In this document: one piece after another, positions 54,425-61,944 of the stretch
Layout of the letters: every line of letters begins with the position of its first letter
How positions within the stretch are numbered: the first letter of the stretch is position 1
NCBI RefSeq assembly: GCF_000316515.1
Contig: NC_019675.1
Span: 558,001-622,000 of the forward strand
Source: Cyanobium gracile PCC 6307
Lineage (GTDB): Bacteria; Cyanobacteriota; Cyanobacteriia; PCC-6307; Cyanobiaceae
Direction: 5' to 3'
Length of the DNA: 64,000 nucleotides
The notes under the pieces: generated by a model
Databases searched by the model: none
What the model was told of the DNA's origin: nothing
What the model saw: only the letters and a program-made list of their open reading frames with translations
Program-made: the position numbers and the translations under genes

Positions 54425-55843
54425 TCAGCGAAGGGTGCGTGCGGAGTCGAAGAAGTCGGTGAAGCGATCGTTCAGCAGGGCCAGCACCGGCCTTGATCCA
54501 AGCTGCACCAGCCCCGTCACGGCCATGCCGGCCCGCAGGCCATAGGACTGGCCCCGCCGGCCCAGGGAGCGGCCATCGAAGCTGACGATCACAGGGAAGG
54601 ATTCCTGACCCGTGCTCGAGTCGGCCGGCAGGGCATCGGCCCCCACCCGGACCACGCTTCCCTTGAGGGAGCCGTAGTCGGTGAAGGGCAGGGAGGTGAC
54701 GCGCACATCCACCTCCATGCCAGGACGCAGGAAGGCGATGTCGCGGTTGGAGATCGCCAGCTCCGCCTCCAGGCCCCGCTGGCCCACCAGCTTGAGCAGG
54801 GGACGGCCCGGGCCGGCGATCTGCCCGTTGCTGGCCTGAAGGTCGAACACCCGACCCGGGCGGGGAGCCACCACCCGGCCCAGGCGGAGCCGTTCGTCGA
54901 CCTGGCCCAGACGGGTGGTGGTCTCGAGCAGGCGATGGCGGGCCTCGTCATAGCGATCCCAGAGTCGCCGTCCGTTTTCCGTGGTCACCTGTTCCCGGTT
55001 CACCCGGCTCTCGATCACACCGCTCCCGGCGGCGACCAGTTGCTGCTCGGTGCGGCGGATGGTGCTCAGCAGATCCATCTGGCGTTCGTCCTGGCGCTCC
55101 AGTTCGAGGTGGGAGATCGCTCCCTCCCGGGCCAGCTGCGCCATGCGGGCACGGATGTTGGCGTTGAGGGCGTAGCGGGCTCGCAGGGCCTCCAGCACAT
55201 CGGCCTGCTCCTGCACCCCGGCCTCGCTGCGCCGCAACCGCTGCAGGGCCACCCGATGGCGGAGCTGGATGTCCTTCCGCTCCAGGGCCAGCACCTGTCT
55301 TTCCTCCTGGCTGCCGCCGGGGAGGGGCGGCAGCCCGAGTTGCTGCGCCGCCTGGTTCACCTGCTTGCGCCAGAGATCCGCCTGCAGGAGCAGATCACGC
55401 CGTTCGCGTCGAGCCTCCCGGCCGTCGAATTCCACCAGCACCTGGCCGGCCTGTACCAGGTCTCCATCCCGGACGCGGACCTGCAGGATCGGCGCGGTGA
55501 ACGGGGCAATGACGTCGAAGGTGCCTCCGATCGGGCGCAGCTTGCCCGGGGCACTGATCGAGGAGTCCATACGGGCGACGGAGCCGTAGATCACGCCGAA
55601 CCCGGTCAGTCCGATCAGGCTCCAGATGATGGCGCGGCTCCAGCCGCGGGTCGAGCGGGGCAGATGGGTGCGACGGCGACTGCGGGAGAGGCGCACCAGT
55701 GGCAGCGGCGCCTCCGCGGGGGGGGCCAGGGTGGTCGTGCGACCGGCCTGGCCCTGTCCCGGAGCTTTCCCGTGGCCGTTGCCATTGCCATTGCCGTTGC
55801 CATTGCCGTTGCCGTTGCCGTTGCTGCTGCGGAAGGTGCTCAT
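54425..55843 (-). CDS. HlyD-family membrane fusion protein
   Basis: A 472-residue type I secretion periplasmic adaptor. Residues 8-23 are eight Asn-Gly pairs. One membrane helix follows at about 68-90 (AIIWSLIGLTGFGVIYGSVARM), then a lipoyl/barrel half (SISAPGKLRPIGGTFDVIAPFTAPILQVRVRDGDLVQAGQVLVEFD), a long alpha-hairpin with coiled-coil helices (about 150-310), and the second half (LRLGRVVAPRPGRVFDLQASNGQIAGPGRPLLKL). The closing part, LRAGMAVTGLVQLGSRPVLALLNDRFTDF, is family-typical. It bridges the ABC exporter and an outer-membrane TolC-like channel, which is not in this window. Its ATG shares bases with the stop codon expected for the exporter gene (ATGA). Confidence 0.9.
   Translation of the reverse strand: MSTFRSSNGNGNGNGNGNGNGNGHGKAPGQGQAGRTTTLAPPAEAPLPLVRLSRSRRRTHLPRSTRGWSRAIIWSLIGLTGFGVIYGSVARMDSSISAPGKLRPIGGTFDVIAPFTAPILQVRVRDGDLVQAGQVLVEFDGREARRERRDLLLQADLWRKQVNQAAQQLGLPPLPGGSQEERQVLALERKDIQLRHRVALQRLRRSEAGVQEQADVLEALRARYALNANIRARMAQLAREGAISHLELERQDERQMDLLSTIRRTEQQLVAAGSGVIESRVNREQVTTENGRRLWDRYDEARHRLLETTTRLGQVDERLRLGRVVAPRPGRVFDLQASNGQIAGPGRPLLKLVGQRGLEAELAISNRDIAFLRPGMEVDVRVTSLPFTDYGSLKGSVVRVGADALPADSSTGQESFPVIVSFDGRSLGRRGQSYGLRAGMAVTGLVQLGSRPVLALLNDRFTDFFDSARTLR
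55775..55822 (-). repeat. Hexanucleotide repeat coding (Asn-Gly)8 in hlyD
   Basis: Eight copies of a 6-base unit (AAC/AAT then GGC on the coding strand) encode Asn-Gly pairs at residues 8-23 of the HlyD protein, in its cytoplasmic N-terminus. The unit keeps the frame, so copy number can change without truncation. Confidence 0.9.
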
Positions 55844-58800
55844 GGTTCGATCGCTCCTGGAGGGATGACCGGATCCACTCCCCGCGCCGCAGCGAACGCC
55901 ACAGCCGGGGAGGGAGGGGGGGGGAACTGCTCGATGACGAGCGACCCTGCTGGCGGAAGAGGGCGTAGTAGGGACCGCGGGCCGCCATCAGCTCGTCGTG
56001 GCTGCCCACCTCGAGCACGGCACCCTGACCCATGCAGACGATCATGTCGGCCTTCACGATCGAGGAGAGCCGATGGGTGATGAACAGCACGGTGCAACCC
56101 CGTTGGGCCTGCATCAGGTTTTCGCTCACCACCCGCTCGGTCTGGTAGTCGAGGGCGGAGGTGGCCTCGTCCATGATCAGCAGCCGGGGCTTCTGCAGGA
56201 TCGTGCGGGCGATGGCGATCCTCTGGCGCTGGCCGCCGGACAGACTGCTGCCCCGCTCACCCACCTCGGTGGAGTAGCCGGCCGGCAGTTCCATGATGAA
56301 ATCGTGGGCGGCGGCGATGCGGGCGGCCTCGATCACCTCTTCTGTGCTCGCTTCAGGATTGGTGAGGGTGATGTTCTCCTCCACCGAGCCATCGAAGAGC
56401 ACCGTGTCCTGGGGGACGATGCCGAGCTGGCGACGCAGGGAATGGAGCTCGACCTTGGCCACATCGATACCGTCGACCAGTACCACGCCCTCCTCCGGGC
56501 TGTAGAGCCTGGCCAGCAGTTTGGTGAGGGTGCTCTTGCCCGATCCGCTCGTCCCCACGATGGCCACGAAGGTCCCCCGGGGGATGGTCAGATTCAGGCC
56601 CTTCAGCAGCAGGGGCGACGAGGACTTGTAGCGGAAGGAGATGTTGCGGAAGCAGATCTCGCCCTGGATGGCCGGCATGATCAGCCGGGTGGCGTTGTCC
56701 TCGGGCGCCTCCTGGGGGTGGTCGATGACGTCGCTGAGGCGTTCCAGCGACAGGGCCGTTTCCTGCACGGACTGCCAGATGGAGGTCATGCGCAGCAACG
56801 GACCTGTGACGTAGCCCGCGATGATGCGGAAGGCAATCAGTTCCCCCAGGCTGAGGGATCCCGAGAGCACCATGCCGGCGCCGGCCCAGATCACGATCAG
56901 GCCGGAAAGCTTGTTCAGGAATCCGCTGATCGAGTTGGCCGTGGTTCCCACCAGGGTGTTGTCGAATCCATCGGCCACGTAGTCGGTGTAGAGGTCCTGC
57001 CACTTCCAGCGACTGCGCAGTTCGATGTTCTGGGCCTTCACCGTCATCATGCTGCTGAGCACCTCCACCAGGTGGCTCTGGGTGCGTGCATTGGCCACGG
57101 CCCTGTTCTGCAGCTGAATGCGCACGATCGGTGAAACGACCAGCACCAGCAGCACCAGGAAGGGCACCACCGCCAGGGTGAGCAGGGTCAGCTGCCAGCT
57201 GTAGATCAGCATCACCCCGATGTACAGAACCGAGAAGATGGCATCGAGAATGGTGGTAAGGGCGGTGCCGGTGAGGAAGCCCCGCACCTTTTCCAGTTCT
57301 CCGATGCGGCTGCTCACTTCCCCCACCGATCGCCGGTCGAAGTAGCTGAGGGGCAGGCGCAAGAGGTGGTCGATGATCTGGGTTCCCAGGCTCAGATCGA
57401 TGCGGTTCGTGGTGTCCACGAACAGGAAGGTGCGGAGACACAGAAGCAGGCCCTCGAACAGGGCGAAGACCACCAGCAGCACCCCCAGCACCCCCAGGGC
57501 ACTGGGGCTGTTGTTGATGATCACCTTGTCGATCACCTGCTGGATCAGCAGGGGATTGACCAGTCCGAAGAGCTGCACGAAGAAGCTGGCCAGCAGCACC
57601 TCCATCAGCACGGTGCGGTGCTGACGCAGGGCCGGCAGGAACCAGCGGAAGCCGAAGCGGCGATGGGGGGTGAGATCGTTCACCCGCAGCGTCAGCACAT
57701 CGCCCGCCTCCCCCCACTGTTCGCGGAAGTCGGCGAGGCTGAGTTCCTGGTTGCCGACGGCGGGGATGCCCAGCACCAGCGACTTCGCCGTGCAGCGGTA
57801 GACCACCGCCAGGCCGTTGCCCCAGCGGACCATGAGGGGGGGCGTCAGTCGGGGCAGGGCCTCGGCCTGGATCTCCAGCAGCTGGGTCTGCAGGCCCATC
57901 GATTCGGCCACGGCGCCGGCCAGTGGCAGGGATGCTTCGCCATGGCGCTGCACCTGATCGCCGAACACTCGGCGCAGCAGGTCACGCCGGAACGGCAGAT
58001 CGAGGTGCTGGCTGAGCATCAGGAAGGCCGCGATCGGCGACTCCAGCGGTCCCTCCCCCTTGACCCAGGGGAAGGCCTCCGGGCCTTGCCGTTCCTCGTC
58101 GGCCGGTTCGATCGCCGCCCCCGGGTCGATCGGGGTGGCGGCACCGATCGCGGCGGGCTCCAGCAAACGGCGTTGCTGCGCCCAGCTGGCGAGAAGCCTG
58201 GCGTGCCAGCCGTTGCCGGAACTCTCAACCTCTTCCGTCGCCGGTGGCTCCAGGATGGTGGCCAGCCGCCGCCGGTCGATCCCCAGCAGGCGGACGTCCC
58301 CTTCGGTCTCGATGGGCTCGCCGCCGATCAGGGCTTTGCCGAGGGGTAAGGGACCCGCCGCCACCAGCCAGAGCCGCTCCCCGTTCGCCTCGAAGGCAGG
58401 CGGATCGGTGGGCGTCCAGGTCAGGGCCACGCAGCCATCCGCCAGCTGGGTCGCGGCCTCCAGCACCTCATGGGAAAGGGCTCGCGGATAATCCTGCAGG
58501 TGGGCATCGAGCACGCCGAACAGCTCGGCCGGGCTGACGCTGCGCCGCAGGCGTTCGGCCAGGGCCGGGTGGCGCTCCATCTCCCCCCGCAGAGCCTCAT
58601 GGGGCAGGGCCACGACCACCAGGTCCGTGGAGGCGATCAGGGTCTCCCAGCAGCGGCCGCAGCTGATCAGGGTCCAGCCCATCACGGTGCCCGGCTGCAG
58701 CCGCTCCAATGTGGCCACGCCCCGGGGCAGGCGGCGGGAGAACACCACCGCACGGGCGGTTCCCTCCAGCAGGAAGTAGATCAGGGCCGGGGGCTGATCG

Positions 58801-58937
58801 ACCCGGCAGATGGGCTGGCCCTGCTCGAAGCGCTGCAGCTGGGCCTGGGAGCAGAGCCGCTGCAGCAGTTCCTCCGGCTGGTCGGCCAGAAAGGGAAAGC
58901 AACGCAGCAGCTCGTCGATCCGGGTGGCGGTGGCCAT
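55840..58937 (-). CDS. Type I secretion ABC exporter with N-terminal cNMP-binding-like domain (frame break at a C9 tract)
   Basis: An HlyB-type exporter of about 1030 residues. Order: a CRP-like cyclic-nucleotide-binding domain (about 1-140, LQRFEQGQPICRVDQPPALIYFLLEGTARAV), a linker, a C39-peptidase-like domain without the catalytic Cys (about 290-415), six membrane helices (about 440-720), and an ATPase: Walker A GTSGSGKSTL near 792, SLSGGQRQRIAIAR near 897, Walker B LLIMDEATSALD near 919, then THRLSS. Near residue 1004 a run of nine C (coding strand; 55916-55924) ends the good match. As written the frame runs on to 55395 through hlyD. With ten C it would end in ...PGAIEP at a stop (55840) overlapping the hlyD ATG. 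This length, 3098 bp, is one short of a multiple of three, consistent with that. Confidence 0.88.
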
Positions 58938-58940
58938 GGA

Positions 58941-59744
58941 TCAGCCTCCCGCCAGGGCCAGAGCCGGCGGCACCGAAGTTTCCGCCGCAGCGAGAGTTCG
59001 CCGGTATTCGGCCAGGGAGGTTTCGATTCCGGCCTGCAGATCAGGCTGGAGGAGTTCGTCGAGCAGCCGGTGCCGCAGGGCTTCGTTCAGCCTGGCGGGC
59101 CGCCGGTGCTCGAGCCGCACCAGCAGGATCGATTGCTCGAGGAGAAAGGGGGGATGGATGTCCCCCGCCGCCAGCGAGCGGAGGACGCCACGGAGGGTGG
59201 GGTGCAGCTGGGAGATCTCGATCGGGCCGACGATCCCCCGGGTGACGTTCTCATCCCCGAGCGAATGACAGCTGGCGAGGTCACCGAAGCTGGCGTCGTC
59301 GTCGATCAGGCGCAGGTACAGCTCCTCGGCCAGCCCCTGCTGAGGCAGCCGCATGAGGCGGAACACCACCTGCTCGAGATCCTCCCGCCGATCGAGGAAG
59401 TGAGCCTCCACCCGCTCGCCGTAGCGATCTTCCAGGACCTTCTGGAGCCGGAGATGATCCCAGCGCTGCTTCACCGTGGCGCGGAGATTCTCCGGCAGAG
59501 TGCCGATCCAGTCGCCCTCCAGGCTGATGGGAGGGGCACAGGGCAATCCCGCGCAGACCTGCGCCTGGACGTCCTGCAGCTCCTCCGGCGTGAAGCGGAC
59601 TTCCTGCCGCAGCGCTTCCAGGGCCAGGTCCCGCGCCAGGGCCTGCAGGATTCCCTGCTCTTCGAGCAGCTCGTTCAGGGGCCGCCTGGCCATGGCGTCC
59701 ACAGCGCTGCGGAGTTCGAGGTGAAGCTGGGGAAGAGGAAGCAT
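58941..59744 (-). CDS. Parvulin-type peptidyl-prolyl isomerase/SurA-like protein of the secretion locus
   Basis: A 267-residue protein. The N-terminal half is helical, like SurA N-domains (LPQLHLELRSAVDAMARRPLNELLEEQGILQALARDLALEAL, RFTPEELQDVQAQVC). The C-terminal half has the parvulin layout: LEQVVFRLMRLPQQGLAEELYLRLIDDDASFGDLASCHSLGDENVTRGIVGPIEISQLHPTLRGVLRSLAAGDIHPPFLLEQSILLVRLE. No signal peptide is visible, so it probably acts in the cytoplasm. It ends 3 bp before the exporter gene's ATG. In cyanobacteria SurA-like proteins are found near HlyB/HlyD loci; a role in keeping the large substrates export-competent is inferred. Confidence 0.75.
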   Translation of the reverse strand: MLPLPQLHLELRSAVDAMARRPLNELLEEQGILQALARDLALEALRQEVRFTPEELQDVQAQVCAGLPCAPPISLEGDWIGTLPENLRATVKQRWDHLRLQKVLEDRYGERVEAHFLDRREDLEQVVFRLMRLPQQGLAEELYLRLIDDDASFGDLASCHSLGDENVTRGIVGPIEISQLHPTLRGVLRSLAAGDIHPPFLLEQSILLVRLEHRRPARLNEALRHRLLDELLQPDLQAGIETSLAEYRRTLAAAETSVPPALALAGG

Positions 59745-59793
59745 GGATCAGGCCGTCAGGGAGGGATCGGGACGGGGCGCGATCGCCCTCGGC

Positions 59794-61851
59794 TCAGCTG
59801 CCGCTGCCGAAGTGGATGTTGGCCTTGGTGAGGGCCGCTGGATTGGCGATGCTCACGGTGCCGAGGCTCTGGCTGCCCTTCGACCAGTCGCCGTCGGCAT
59901 CGAACATCAGCTGGCGGGTGTCGGTGGCGTAGGCGAGCGAAGGGGAACCGATGCCCAGCGAGCGGATGTCCGCCAGGGTTCCCACCACCACACCCAGCTG
60001 GCTGTTCGCCGGACCGTCGCGCACCACCAGCTGGCCGTTCTGCACGCCGAACAAGGCTCCCTGGCTGTCCCAGAGGCTCTGGGTGAGTGACCCCAGGGAG
60101 CTGCTCAGTTCGAGCACATCGCCTCGGGAGGCCTCGAAGTTTCTGAAGCTGTCCGCGGTGAACGTCTGAGCGCCCAGCACCAGGCTGCCGGTCTCCCACA
60201 GCGTCTGTTTCTGCTGGGCCCCCAGGCCCGCCCAGAAGGAGGGATCCGTGAGCCGTTCGGCGAAGCCGCTGGTGCCGCCCGGGGGCGCCTGGCGGCTGGC
60301 GGCAGCGAGGGCGGCACCGGCGTTGGACTGCAGGAGGGTGTTGCTGCCGGCCCCGCCGGACGGGGCGATCACCACGTCCTGCCCGAAACCGCCATCCAGG
60401 CGGTTGCCGCTGCCGCCGGCCACCTGCACCACGTTGTTGCCGAACCCTCCCTTCAGGCTGTTCTCGAACGCCAGGCCCGTCACGGTGATGGAGCCGTCGT
60501 TGACCGAGAGGGTGGAGTCCTTGGCGCGATCCAGCTGGATCGAACCGCGGCTGAGGGCGATCGTGCTGTCGTTGGAGGAGCCCAGCACCGAAGCAGTCCC
60601 TGGGCCGGTGATGATGGTGCTGTTGCGGATTCCGTCGAAGCCGCCCTGCCCCCCCGTCAGCGCCGAGGCATCGAGGAAGACGTCGGCGGCGATCACCCCG
60701 TCGCCGTTGGCATCCACCCCGGCCTGCTGCTCGGTGAGGATGCTGCCCATCACGGTGAGGTTGCCGGCGCCGGCGTAGATCGTGGAGCCGTCGATCCCGG
60801 CCGCATCCATGCCGGGCAGCAGCCCACCGCTGTTCGGAGCCGCGAAGCCACCGATTCCCACCACGGCGGCGGGGCCTCCGTTGGTCTGAATGTCGCTGCC
60901 GGCGATGCCGATCCCCTGTAGGCTCTGCAGATTAAGGGCTCCCGGGGGCAGGACGGCCGGGGCGTTGAGCAGGGCCAGGCCCGATCCCTGAAACAGCACG
61001 GATCCGCTGGCGGGGCCCCGCAGGGCCGCCTGATCGATGCCGATGGCCGTCGCCGTGAGATCGGCCGGCTGGGCGGCGGTGGGCGGGGCACCGGCCAGAC
61101 CGACGCTGGCGGTGGCGCTGCCGCTCACCCTGGCGAAGGCATCCGGGGGGGCCGAGGGACCCGGAGCGAGGGCCATGACCCGGTAGCCCTCGATGCCTTT
61201 CGCATCGGCGACGGCACGGGCGGAGGTGGTGGCGGGCCCGGGATCCAGGTCGAGGTCGGCGGCCGCCAGCACCGCGGCATTGGGCTGGCCGAAGAAGGTG
61301 GGCAGGGGGCCGAGCGACTGGGCGGCGCCCTCCAGTCCGCGGGCGGTGGCGAGGGCCGACAGCTGGGCCGTGAGGACCGGGTCGGGCTGCGCGGCGAGCA
61401 GGGAACGGCTGGCCGCCGACGCTGTCGCGCCGAAGGGGTTGGCCGGGGTGCCGATGTTCAGGGCACCGCCACCGCGGGTGACGACATCGAGTTGGGCCAG
61501 GCCGATGTTGACCGCCGTGGCGTCGGCGCTGTTGGCGTTGCGGCCGGTGGTGGTGGCCGTGGCGGCGGCGGTGCCGCCGATCGATCCTCCCCCGGTGACC
61601 ACCGAGAGCCCCGGGCTGTTGAAGAAGGCGGCGTTGTCGGGGCCGGTGAGGAAGCGGCTGGCGCCGAGGCCCAGGCCCAGGGCCGTGGCGACGGAACCGA
61701 TCGGCTGCAGGGCGGGCAGGACCACCCGGTTGCTGGCCTGGGCGCTGGGGGAGATGGTGAGCTGAAGCCCGCCACCGAGATAGGTGGTGCCCGGGTCGAG
61801 ACGCAGGGCCAGGGCCCGGGACAGGGCGGTGGTGATGGGTTGGAACTCCAT
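59794..61851 (-). CDS. Large secreted repeat protein with RTX-like C-terminus
   Basis: A 685-residue protein without an N-terminal signal peptide. The first 350 residues are Ala/Gly/Ser/Pro-rich with repeating short patches (GGGLQLTISP, TATTTGRNANSADATAVNIGLAQLDVV). The middle has beta-helix-like Asn/Gly turns (SLKGGFGNNVVQVAGGSGNRLDGGFGQDVV). The C-terminus resembles type I secretion tails: PSFWAGLGAQQKQTLWETGSLVLGAQTFTADSF and then ATDTRQLMFDADGDWSKGSQSLGTVSI, ending in NIHFGSGS. It lies directly upstream of the PPIase, exporter and HlyD genes, so it is a good candidate substrate. It is separated from the larger repeat gene by 93 bp holding a strong hairpin. Confidence 0.75.
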   Translation of the reverse strand: MEFQPITTALSRALALRLDPGTTYLGGGLQLTISPSAQASNRVVLPALQPIGSVATALGLGLGASRFLTGPDNAAFFNSPGLSVVTGGGSIGGTAAATATTTGRNANSADATAVNIGLAQLDVVTRGGGALNIGTPANPFGATASAASRSLLAAQPDPVLTAQLSALATARGLEGAAQSLGPLPTFFGQPNAAVLAAADLDLDPGPATTSARAVADAKGIEGYRVMALAPGPSAPPDAFARVSGSATASVGLAGAPPTAAQPADLTATAIGIDQAALRGPASGSVLFQGSGLALLNAPAVLPPGALNLQSLQGIGIAGSDIQTNGGPAAVVGIGGFAAPNSGGLLPGMDAAGIDGSTIYAGAGNLTVMGSILTEQQAGVDANGDGVIAADVFLDASALTGGQGGFDGIRNSTIITGPGTASVLGSSNDSTIALSRGSIQLDRAKDSTLSVNDGSITVTGLAFENSLKGGFGNNVVQVAGGSGNRLDGGFGQDVVIAPSGGAGSNTLLQSNAGAALAAASRQAPPGGTSGFAERLTDPSFWAGLGAQQKQTLWETGSLVLGAQTFTADSFRNFEASRGDVLELSSSLGSLTQSLWDSQGALFGVQNGQLVVRDGPANSQLGVVVGTLADIRSLGIGSPSLAYATDTRQLMFDADGDWSKGSQSLGTVSIANPAALTKANIHFGSGS

Positions 61852-61893
61852 GGTGAGCGGCAGGCGCAGGGACCGGAACGGAGGCTGGGAAAG

Positions 61894-61919
61894 GGGGCCG
61901 GATCGAAAGATCCGGCCCC
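61894..61919. terminator. Strong 11 bp hairpin between two repeat-protein genes
   Basis: GGGGCCGGATC (61894-61904) pairs perfectly with GATCCGGCCCC (61909-61919) across a GAAA loop (plus strand; TTTC on the minus strand). It lies in the 93 bp between the stop of the upstream minus-strand gene (61945) and the start of the next (61851). There is no proper T-run after it on the minus strand, only CCTTTCCC, so it may be a weak terminator or an RNA-processing/stabilising hairpin that sets different levels for the two genes. Confidence 0.65.
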
Positions 61920-61944
61920 GCTGGGAGCCATCTCCTGGGAGATG

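Noticed and set aside
55395..55839. Extended C-terminus of the ABC exporter (Gln/Arg/His-rich) as a real domain
   Set aside because: It is the out-of-frame reading of the hlyD gene after the C9 tract, with runs such as QRQRQWQRQWQ that only mirror the (Asn-Gly) repeat. A frame break is a simpler explanation.
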